Shown here: positions 56,490 to 64,000 of the stretch, piece by piece
Layout: every line of letters starts with the position of its first letter
Position numbering within the stretch: position 1 is the first letter of the stretch
Source: Macrosoma leucophasiata
Taxonomy: Eukaryota; Arthropoda; Insecta; Lepidoptera; Hedylidae
Assembly: GCA_036365455.1 (NCBI GenBank)
Contig: JAWQUS010000001.1
Span: 25,451,046-25,515,045, forward strand
Direction of reading: 5' to 3'
Length of the DNA stretch: 64,000 nucleotides
The notes under the pieces: model-generated
The model's database searches: none
Seen by the model: only the letters and a program-made list of their open reading frames with translations
Told to the model about the DNA's origin: nothing
Translations under genes and position numbers: made by a program

Positions 56490-59390
56490 AAGTATTTGAA
56501 AACAAGTGTGAGTTAAAAGAGGTATGTGTAGGTGTATGTAGGTATGTTATTATGTAGTTGAGGCAGTAAATATATGGTTAATTTGTTTAAGTTTTGTATA
56601 AGGTCTATTATGTGTTAGATTAGATAATAGTTGTGGTGAGCAAGTAGGTTATTAAGGTAAATATGTACGTATTGTAGGTGATAGGTGAATGACTGGTTAA
56701 CCGGAGTTGATGATGTACTTTGTGTACGGTACATAAATTACATTGTTTTGTATATTAATTATGTGGTATAGGTATAAATATATATGTATACGCGGTGTAA
56801 GATCATTTATTTATGAGATAGGTAATAATATGGGCGAATGTGACCGGTGATTGGTTAGGTATATATATATAGTAGGTAGAAGGAAAAAGTAGATCACGCC
56901 ATAGGATTTACATTGAGTAGTACAGTAAAATATGTGTCAAGTTGTGTGGTTATACTGTACTGGTATATAAGGGGTATATTTATTAAGTGTTACTATACAG
57001 TTGGATAAACAAAATTATATGTATACTTTCCGACAAAAGTATGAGTGAATCTAGGGTGATTATGCTAGGCTGGTATATACGGATTGTGTATCTGTATGTA
57101 TGTAATGGATTCATAAGTAGGTATAGGTTCCTAGATAACGTTACTCATTTGTATGGGCTGGTGTGTAAGGTGGGTAATTAAGTATGCGGGTTATTATAAA
57201 TTATAAATCGATAGAATATAATATAGTTGTTTGTGAGTGTGTTGTGGAGTATATAAGGGAGTTAGTTAGTAGTACTAGGCATAAGTTTGGGGAGTATGTA
57301 AGTATATGCAGATATGTTGTATATTATTTATACCATCATAGGTAATTACATTATTCACGTATGTCGTAAGTGGGTAAATGTTTAGCCGATGTTGATAACG
57401 TAATATTTTCACCCGTTGGAAAATTGATTATGTTGTTTAATATTTATTATTTGTACATATGCATTGTATACAGATTTAGATATGTTTGTATACGTGGTGT
57501 TAGATTAAGTTTAACGTGTGTGATAAGTAGATGTATATAGGATGTAAGTAATGGTGTATAGGACGCGTGTAGATTTACGTTGAGTAAGTGAGGTATGTGT
57601 TGGATTATATAGTTGTACAGTACTAATATATACGGTATGTACGTAGAGTACTAGATGTATATAAGTAAATAAGGCTTTTGATGTGGGTTGATAAATATTT
57701 GGATGAGTAAGGATGTGTGTAGTATATTAGTATGTATAGGTTATCTGCCTATAGGTATGTAGTGTTACGTTTACTACTAATGGGTTGGGTATGTATATAA
57801 GTATAGGAATTTGTTAGTGTAGGTATGTATGAGTATAGGTAGGTATATTATTATACTGTTGGGGCAGTGGTTTATATGGTTAATATGTGCGGTAGTCTTA
57901 TATGTCATACGTATAAAATCGGTTATATGTTAGCTTGTATACCAGTTTTAGTGAGTTGGAAGGTTTTATATTACATATATGGGTTATGTTATATTCAGGT
58001 GATTGTGGTGAACATGTTCGTATGTGAGTGGTGTGAGTAATAGGTAGATATCTGGTTGACCTATACTGATTTCGTACTAAGGGTACGGTGCGAGGATTAA
58101 TATATATATATGTGAGCAAGGTGTAAAATAATTCATTACGGTGTAGGTGAGAATATGGGCAAATATGACTGGTGATTGTTTAGTTATGTATGGGGTAGGT
58201 AAGAGTATATATAGATCGAGAAGATTTTAATTTGAGTAGTATAGTGGGTTATGTGTCAGGTTGTGTGGTTATGCAGTACAAGCATATAAGGGGTATGTGA
58301 CCGTGTACATGATATGTGTCTACAGCGATAAATAGGCAAGACTATATGTATACGAGACAAACAGTATATGAGTGGGTCTGTGTTTATTTTATTGAACTTT
58401 TATATAAGGGTTGTGTGTCTGTAGGTATGTGGTAGATGCATGAGTAGGTATAAGTAGGTAATGTTTCTTATTATATGGATTGATAGGTATATGTGGTGAG
58501 TGTAACGTAAGTATACAGGTTAATATGAGTTACAAATAGATAGCGTATGCTATACATAGTTACTTGTAGGTGTGTTGTAGAATAGATAAGGGGGTTGGTC
58601 AGTAGTGCTAAGCATAAGTATGGAGTATGATCATATGTGTTAATGTTGATGTACGTGATAAGAATAACATTTATACTGTTATAGGTGGTTATAGTGAACA
58701 AGTAGATTGTAGACTAGGAACTAGTTTAGTTATATTGATGACGTAAGTTGTCAAACCATTTGGAGATTGGTTATATTGTACGATTATTTGGATTCATGCG
58801 TTGTATGCACATATAAATATGTTTGTATTCATGGTATTGAGTTAAATTTAGCCTGTACATGGGTAGTTTTATATAGAGTAAGTATTAGTGTATAGGATGC
58901 ATATTTGTTTACATATAGTAGTACAGTAAGGTATATAATAAGTTATGCAGTTGTACTGTACTGATATATATGGGGTATGTACGCAGAGTAATAGATGTGC
59001 ATAGGTAATTATTGCTTCTAATGTGGGTTGGTTGGTATGTGTAGGTCGGAGGTGAATGTACTAGGTATATTAATATGTAGAAATAATTTGCCGGTAAATA
59101 TGTAATGAGTGTAAAGGCAGATATACTTAATTAGAGTTACTTATATGTATGAATTAGTACATATAGTGGGTATAAGGTAAGTATACAGATATTTTAGATA
59201 AATCGGTTAAATATTATAAATGTACTTATATAGTTGTGTTGTAGAATAGATAGGCAGATAGATTGGTAATATTGAGCATAGGTGTGGATGGAAGTATGTG
59301 TATATAAATTAATGTAATTATATAAGATATGGTAATTATGTATGGATATTATATATATTAGTGTGTATGGGGTGAGGACATTCGGGATAG
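56490..59390. repeat. Tandem array II: about 1.3-kb degenerate units
   Basis: TGTGTCAAGTTGTGTGGTTA at 56932 recurs at about 58252 (TGTGTCAGGTTGTGTGGTTA). TGGGGTATGTACG-type segments recur at about 57620 and 58970. GTGTTGTGGAGTATATAAGG at 57240 recurs at 58572 and again, shorter, near 59230. Spacing is 1.32-1.33 kb with a last partial unit. The plus strand is almost free of C: 57781-57840 has no C and 20 G. Confidence 0.75.
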
Positions 59391-59392
59391 AA

Positions 59393-60724
59393 TTATGTAG
59401 TGTAGGAGATAGTGGCGCGGGACATACGGTCCCACTTTTGATGTTCGGGGCAGCCCGGGCTGTACGCCGGATGGCATGCGTCAGCGCCCGTGCGGCCCGC
59501 CGCAGTGCAGTTCCTGCAGCGAGGGTCTCGGCCCCGTGCAGGACAGGCTCGGGTGTCGTGACCCTCGCCGCAGTAGCCGCATGCGGCGTCCCGCCGGCAG
59601 TCCCTGGCGAGGTGGCCGAAGCCACAGCATGTGAAACACTGTGTTACAGGTGATTGATCCGATGCAAAGGCGACCTGGTAGCCCACCCGAACACGTTGGT
59701 CAACCAGTAGGCGCCAAACCCCAGGCGGGACCTCCAAGATCGCACTGTGTGTGGAGCTGTTAGGGCGCCGTATACGGCGGAGGACTCTGATCTCCTCTGG
59801 TTCGACAGGTGTTTTGCCGAGGAGAAACTTATTTTGCCCACATAGGGCCTTGACCAGCTCCGAGTCCGTCAGATCTGGGGTGAAGCCCGAAAGGCGGATC
59901 AGAGGCCTCCGCGTACGAGCCGGGCTGACCCGAAGGTGTGTGCATGCCTGTTTGATCTGGTCCGTTAGTATCTGTCTGTCGTCATCAGAGTCACAGCTTA
60001 TGACTACGCGTTGATCACGCAGCTTCGCGACTCTGTTGACGCCAATTCCTAGATTTATAACATTGACATCCGTCTTAACCTGCGTGAGTATGTGGTCACT
60101 GGAATGGGCGGAGTCTTCGGAGGAGACCACCACCGCGTATCGTGGGGTCGCCACCGCCTGGGCGTAGGACGTCGGCGCCTGGGGACGATGCGGAGGCACC
60201 GTTCCCATTGTAGTAACCGACGTCCCACCCCCAGTCGGCGGGGAGGGTCCGGGCTCAGGATGGTCCACCTTCAGCGACCGAATCTCCTTCTGCATATCAG
60301 TAAGTAGGGAAACTATCTCCGGGGTGTCCGGTATATTATAGGTTCTTGCGATTTCCAGGAGGAGATTCTGCCGGTCCTGGTAGAGCTCAACAACCATATC
60401 ATACATTGAACGGAGAACATTTGTAACACCCTGCTTAATACTAGTCTTAAGATTCCCTGACTGGTCGAGAAATGCCATGGCTTCTCGCATGAGCCTTTTA
60501 GCCTGAAGGGCCTGATGGTCCTTGGTGATGGTCGCGACTTCGGGGAGCTCCGGGGCCGATGAGCGTCTCGAGGGCGGAGTAGTCAGTTCAGGGCGAGCAA
60601 TGACTATTGGGGCAGAGGTGGTGGGTGCCGGAGATAAGAAGGAGTCAGATTCTGACTCAGATGTAGGGTCCGGCTTAGGTTTGACGGATGTTGCCCGCTT
60701 CTTTGTCTTAGGAGTGTGAAACAT
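59393..60724 (-). CDS. Element C ORF1: TRAS/R1-type Gag, the element's only protein
   Basis: 443 residues from ATG 60724 (MFHTPKTKKRATS, aligned with MFGFRTPAKK of B) to TAA at 59393; an in-frame GTG/other upstream extension is less likely. Layout as in B ORF1: Pro/Ser-rich N-terminus; helical segment GNLKTSIKQGVTNVLRSMYD, matching TKTEIKNEVLGAVDRLYQ of B; RRM-like middle starting YAVVVSSEDSAHSSDHIL; three zinc knuckles from residue 363 (CFTCCGFGHLARDC, CGYCGEGHDTRAC, CRNC...H...C). The knuckle region to the stop is 81 residues, as in B. No frameshift. GC-rich against AC-rich surroundings. Right after the stop coding capacity ends; no ORF2 follows. Confidence 0.92.
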   Translation of the reverse strand: MFHTPKTKKRATSVKPKPDPTSESESDSFLSPAPTTSAPIVIARPELTTPPSRRSSAPELPEVATITKDHQALQAKRLMREAMAFLDQSGNLKTSIKQGVTNVLRSMYDMVVELYQDRQNLLLEIARTYNIPDTPEIVSLLTDMQKEIRSLKVDHPEPGPSPPTGGGTSVTTMGTVPPHRPQAPTSYAQAVATPRYAVVVSSEDSAHSSDHILTQVKTDVNVINLGIGVNRVAKLRDQRVVISCDSDDDRQILTDQIKQACTHLRVSPARTRRPLIRLSGFTPDLTDSELVKALCGQNKFLLGKTPVEPEEIRVLRRIRRPNSSTHSAILEVPPGVWRLLVDQRVRVGYQVAFASDQSPVTQCFTCCGFGHLARDCRRDAACGYCGEGHDTRACPARGRDPRCRNCTAAGRTGADACHPAYSPGCPEHQKWDRMSRATISYTT

Positions 60725-61472
60725 GGTGACACCGCCAAATAGTACAGACGGACAAAACACACCGTATATGTTCCTGGTATCAATATGAGGATACTCAAAC
60801 GCTTCAGTATCCGCGAAAACACAAAGCACAAAATGTTGTTTATGCAAACAAAAGGTCACGCAATGTCAGACTCAGCCGAGATTACAAGCTATGTATTGAC
60901 TCACCAACAATGACGATACTTCACTACAGAATTGGAAAATTCAATTTCACGAAAACGGCAGGTCCGATTTCGGTGAAAATTTTTGTACGTATGTAAGATG
61001 CGTACTTATGCGTGACGATGTATAAAAATTTGGGGGTCAAGGCGACTAATCGACCGCCGCACGCACAAGTTTAATCGTATAACTCTCAGGTCAAAGTTCA
61101 AGCACTGGTTTTAAACACTGAAAGCGCTGAGGCTACACAAAAGTATATGATTAGGAGCACTATTTAATGGGGAGTTCACTGGTATATAGTATATAATTTT
61201 AGGGCAACTGTAAATAGGAAAAAAACACTGTATGAAGCGCACAAGTCGCGCACTTAGTACGTTCAGAACTAAAAATTGAGTTTTTTACACCTGGTTTTTT
61301 TGTTTTAAGTCCGATTTCCGTGATTTTGGTGTCTTTGGATAGACAATCGCAGCGCGCATCCGGAGATATATTGCACTTTACACTTTTTGCACTTTTGAGA
61401 TTTTTTGCGGTTTTTAGGGTCGGAGCGATGTAAAATCGGTGCGCTCGCGTTCGCGGACGGTTTAGGACTCCC
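60725..61472 (-). other. Element C 5' leader
   Basis: About 750 bases between the gag start and the next telomeric repeat, with no open frame. The outer 100 bases are GC-rich (GCGCTCGCGTTCGCGGACGG) and would include the transcription start if C is transcribed like other R1-type elements. It does not share the AGGATAGACAGG end of A and B. Confidence 0.55.
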
Positions 61473-61534
61473 GGTTAGGTTAGGTTAGGTTAGGTTAGGT
61501 TAGGTTAGGTTAGGTTAGGTTAGGTTAGGTTAGG
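61473..61534 (+). repeat. (TTAGG)12 between elements C and D
   Basis: Twelve uninterrupted units, G-rich on the plus strand, ending GGTTAGG at D's poly(T). Confidence 0.97.
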
Positions 61535-64000
61535 TTTTTTTTTTTTTTTTTTTTTTTTTTTATCCTGGTGTAGTTATGTTACACCAGGGTTTTAATGTTA
61601 TAGAAGGGAATGACAAAGGTCCTCGCTAAGTAATACGGGCGGCCAGAGTCAGACTAAATGAGATCGTGGAGAGTGTTGATTGCGAAGCGATCTGGTAGTT
61701 TAAATTCGTGATTGAATCAACTTATTAACAATAATTTTCTTTCTCTCTTCTTTTTTTTTTTTTTTACTTATGTATTTTGTGTTATTTTTATTTTTATGTA
61801 TTTTAATTTTATTATTATATAGGTATAATATATATATATATATAATTGGTATTTATTTACATTATATATTTTATCTTAATAATTAATTAATATATATATA
61901 TATTTTTTTTTTTAGGTTCTATTTACACCTCAGGAGCATGGATCGGACATTCTAAGGTATGTGGTCATAATTTTTTTTGTTTGTTATGCAATTGTATATA
62001 TTTTTAATTTAATCTTTTATTTCTTTTACAGGAATGAATTTATACAACGTTTTTATTGAATTCTTTTAATGTGTTGATTATTGTTTTTATGTGGCTTATG
62101 TAAGTAAGTTTGCTACTTTCTTTTTTTACTATTTCTGTTAGTGAATATGGGTCGATTATATCGTACATGCTGCAGGTAAGTTCATGTTTATTTCTAGTTT
62201 GATTATATTTAGGACATTCTTGGAGTAGGTGCTGGATATTCTGAACGGAAGTGTTATCACAGGGGCATAAGCAGTTATTTTTTATTTTAAATCTGTGTAG
62301 GTATTGAAGATGATACCCATGGCCTGTCAGAATCTGAGTAAGTTCGAATGAGCGCGAGTAGTGATCAAACAAATTTTTAATAGAATCTAGATTTGGGCAT
62401 AATTGTTTAGTGTGTAATCCGGTCGTGGAATTGATATACTTTTCATCACTGTTTATGTACGATTCTTTTTGTATTAGGCGTTTTGGATAGCTTAATGGAA
62501 ATTTGCTGAAGGCTGGGGATTTATGTAGACCGGCAGCGGATTTGGCTGCCAGATCGGCCAACTCGTTGCCGGCTAGGCCGACGTGAGATCTTATCCATAT
62601 TATTTTCAGCGTTCCTGTGCGCATTATGTAGTGGATGGTTTGATGAATAGAGGTTACTGTTGAGTTATGGCTGTTAGGATTATTGAGTTCCTGGATGGCG
62701 GACATGGAGTCTGTGAATATAGCTGCATCCCTTATATTTGCTTTCAGGCACCATTCGCATGCCATCAGAATTGCGAAAGTTTCTGCCTGGAACACTGAGC
62801 AGCAGGAATGCAGCTTATATTTCCTTGTAATATTATTTCCATCGGGTGATATAGCGACATAAGCTGCGCCCACCAGATCGTCATGTTTGCTACCATCAGT
62901 GAAGATTCTAGTGGTAAATGCTGAGCAAAAGCTGTCGACTTCATCCTGGGTGGTGGCAGTATAGTGGCCAATTCGAATGCGTTGCGATGGGTGGAGGAGC
63001 TGTGACGGGTGAGCTGGTTTGTCTAGGGTGACATCACTTGGTAGGTGTGGTGTCGTTCCATTGATTTTGGTTTGTTGGATCTTGGCTATTTCAGTAACTT
63101 TAATGTCTAGAGGAGTGAGTTCGGCTAAGGCAATTGCCGAGATGGTGGGTATTGTTCTGAACCCCCGCAAGATTTTTATCGCAAAGCCCCTTTGTAATGA
63201 TAGGAGGCGGTGTCTAACGATCTGATACTTCGTTGCGCCATGCCATATCACGGCAGCGTACGTCACTATAGGTTCTATAACCTGTCTATATATAGTGTTG
63301 ACATTGTCAGACTGCACTCCCCATGTCGGTCGGATGAATGTACATAATTTTCTGTAAATTTTTTGGACTTTATTTATGATGTAATTGACATGACTAATGA
63401 ACTTTAAGTTTTTATCTATAATAACTCCTAGTATTTTTATTTCATTATTGAATTTTATTGGCTTAGAATCCATGAAGAGTTTTACATTTTTAGATTTTTG
63501 GGTGAAGTAAATAGCCCGTGTTTTGTCAGGACCGAAGGTAAGTTTAACGCTCTGTCCCCAGTTAAATATTGCTTGTAGTACTTGATTTGCTTTATTCTCT
63601 AATTCTTGTATTTTGTTCGCAGAGACAATGAGGAGCACGTCGTCAGCATAAGCCTGCAGGTGGCACTCATCAGGGAGGTTGAAGAACAGAAGCTCGTCCA
63701 TGATTAAGTTCCAGAATAGGGGCCCCAGAACGGAACCCTGGATACAACCCCTGGTAAGTGTTTTACTGGCCTGTGCCTCTCCGTAGAATAAGGTAGCAGT
63801 TCTGTCATCCATGTAATTTTTTATTAAATTGTAATAATTTTGTGGGCATTCGATCACACGTAGCCTATGCAGAAGTGCCGGCCACCACGCGTGATCAAAT
63901 GCTCCCCTGATATCTAATGAAATTGCGATGACCTGTTTTTTATTTTGTTTTGCTGTGCGGATGGTATTTATTGCAGTATTTAGCGCATCAACAGTGGAAG
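61535..64000 (-). mobile_element. Element D: second TRAS/R1-type family, partial
   Basis: Poly(A) tail of 27 (T run 61535-61561) against TTAGG, then a 9-bp hairpin (61564-61572 / 61580-61588), the 26-base motif at 61619-61644 shared with C, a T-rich 3' UTR to 62039 and ORF2 running out of the window. Same orientation and target as A-C. Confidence 0.9.
62040..64000 (-). CDS. Element D ORF2: reverse transcriptase and RNase H (5' part outside the window)
   Basis: Open from the window edge to the stop at 62040. RT: STVDALNTAINTIRTAKQ and SLDIRGAFDHAWW at the edge, CIQGSVLGPLFWN, catalytic YADD. RNase H: FTDGSKHDDLVGAAYVAI, IFTDSMSAIQEL, HVGLAGNELADLAAKSA. C-terminal finger CLCPCDNTSVQNIQHLLQEC. 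Same order as ORF2 of A and B, but clearly a different family. The GTG at 63857 is not the start; the frame continues upstream. It is the only RT family in the window whose 3' end matches element C. Confidence 0.92.
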   Translation of the reverse strand, partial: STVDALNTAINTIRTAKQNKKQVIAISLDIRGAFDHAWWPALLHRLRVIECPQNYYNLIKNYMDDRTATLFYGEAQASKTLTRGCIQGSVLGPLFWNLIMDELLFFNLPDECHLQAYADDVLLIVSANKIQELENKANQVLQAIFNWGQSVKLTFGPDKTRAIYFTQKSKNVKLFMDSKPIKFNNEIKILGVIIDKNLKFISHVNYIINKVQKIYRKLCTFIRPTWGVQSDNVNTIYRQVIEPIVTYAAVIWHGATKYQIVRHRLLSLQRGFAIKILRGFRTIPTISAIALAELTPLDIKVTEIAKIQQTKINGTTPHLPSDVTLDKPAHPSQLLHPSQRIRIGHYTATTQDEVDSFCSAFTTRIFTDGSKHDDLVGAAYVAISPDGNNITRKYKLHSCCSVFQAETFAILMACEWCLKANIRDAAIFTDSMSAIQELNNPNSHNSTVTSIHQTIHYIMRTGTLKIIWIRSHVGLAGNELADLAAKSAAGLHKSPAFSKFPLSYPKRLIQKESYINSDEKYINSTTGLHTKQLCPNLDSIKNLFDHYSRSFELTQILTGHGYHLQYLHRFKIKNNCLCPCDNTSVQNIQHLLQECPKYNQTRNKHELTCSMYDIIDPYSLTEIVKKESSKLTYISHIKTIINTLKEFNKNVV

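Larger units (their letters stand above)
47158..61472 (-). mobile_element. Element C: Gag-only, HeT-A-like telomeric retroelement (14.3 kb)
   Basis: Bounded by TTAGG on both sides, with poly(A) (T run 47158-47172) on the inward side. On the minus strand: a 0.75 kb leader, one intact TRAS-type gag ORF, then about 12 kb without any coding family, ending in the tail. No reverse transcriptase, endonuclease or RNase H motif is found on either strand of that 12 kb, and no TTAGG array or long T run interrupts 47565-59392. The non-coding part is depleted of C on the plus strand (G on the sense strand). Alternative: 47173-47517 is a separate truncated element and C ends at the T47 tract. Confidence 0.7.

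Noticed and set aside
48794..59190. Open frames of 60-100 codons on the minus strand of element C (for example 48794-49093, 53304-53585, 58471-58701)
   Set aside because: Low-complexity Thr/Tyr/His/Ile-rich translations caused by the G-poor strand; no start context, motif or conservation between repeat units.
47173..59392. A decayed ORF2 hidden in element C
   Set aside because: I looked for FADD/YADD, SLDI.GAFD, GS..GP, RNase H (TDGS, GNE.AD) and the C-terminal finger on both strands and saw none; decay alone would not give tandem repeats and a sustained strand bias.

Overview
The window is insect nuclear DNA, almost certainly from a moth or butterfly. It carries (TTAGG)n telomeric repeats with TRAS/R1-type non-LTR retrotransposons inserted at a fixed position in them, an arrangement known best from Lepidoptera. 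It also has Lepidoptera-style Helitrons, tRNA-derived SINEs and RTE, Jockey and Penelope relics. On the + strand TTAGG reads left to right, so the chromosome end should lie to the right. Bases 1-33.7 kb are then subtelomere and 33.8-64 kb the inner part of a retrotransposon-rich telomere.

1-33.7 kb is gene-poor and packed with broken, nested transposons. Two host genes are recognisable. One is the first coding exon of a UBE2S-like ubiquitin-conjugating enzyme (6631-6778, minus). The other is a two-exon coilin-like gene (12305-12648 joined to 18735-19404, plus) whose 6.1 kb intron is full of LINE debris. Two hAT elements are delimited exactly by terminal inverted repeats and 8-bp target duplications (9180-11205 and 20135-23863). 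The second contains a smaller hAT-like MITE and a Penelope GIY-YIG relic. A long LINE (about 26.4-31.6 kb) is split by three identical 307-bp tandem SINE units and by a Helitron with exact ends.

33.75-34.21 kb is the subtelomere/telomere boundary: a 30-bp tandem repeat, then about 19 copies of a 15-bp repeat that is three telomeric pentamers long, then pure TTAGG. Four minus-strand elements follow head to tail, all with poly(A) 3' ends pointing inward. A (34213-40069) and B (40070-47142) are close relatives with ORF1 (gag, zinc knuckles) and ORF2 (endonuclease, reverse transcriptase, RNase H); B looks intact, A has a frameshift in ORF1. D (61535 to beyond the window) is a different TRAS/R1-like family, seen as a partial ORF2.

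Between B and D lies the most unusual object, element C (about 47.2-61.5 kb). It has one intact TRAS-type gag ORF and no reverse transcriptase, followed by about 12 kb of non-coding, strongly strand-asymmetric DNA made of degenerate kilobase-scale tandem repeats. It ends in poly(A) against TTAGG. This architecture resembles the Drosophila telomeric element HeT-A, which also encodes only Gag, has a long strand-biased 3' region and depends on a partner for reverse transcriptase. The inward end of C shares a terminal hairpin and a 26-nt motif (21/26 identical) with element D, making D's family the natural candidate helper. I infer a non-autonomous telomere element convergent with HeT-A. One boundary question, a 47-base T tract at 47518, is stated openly.
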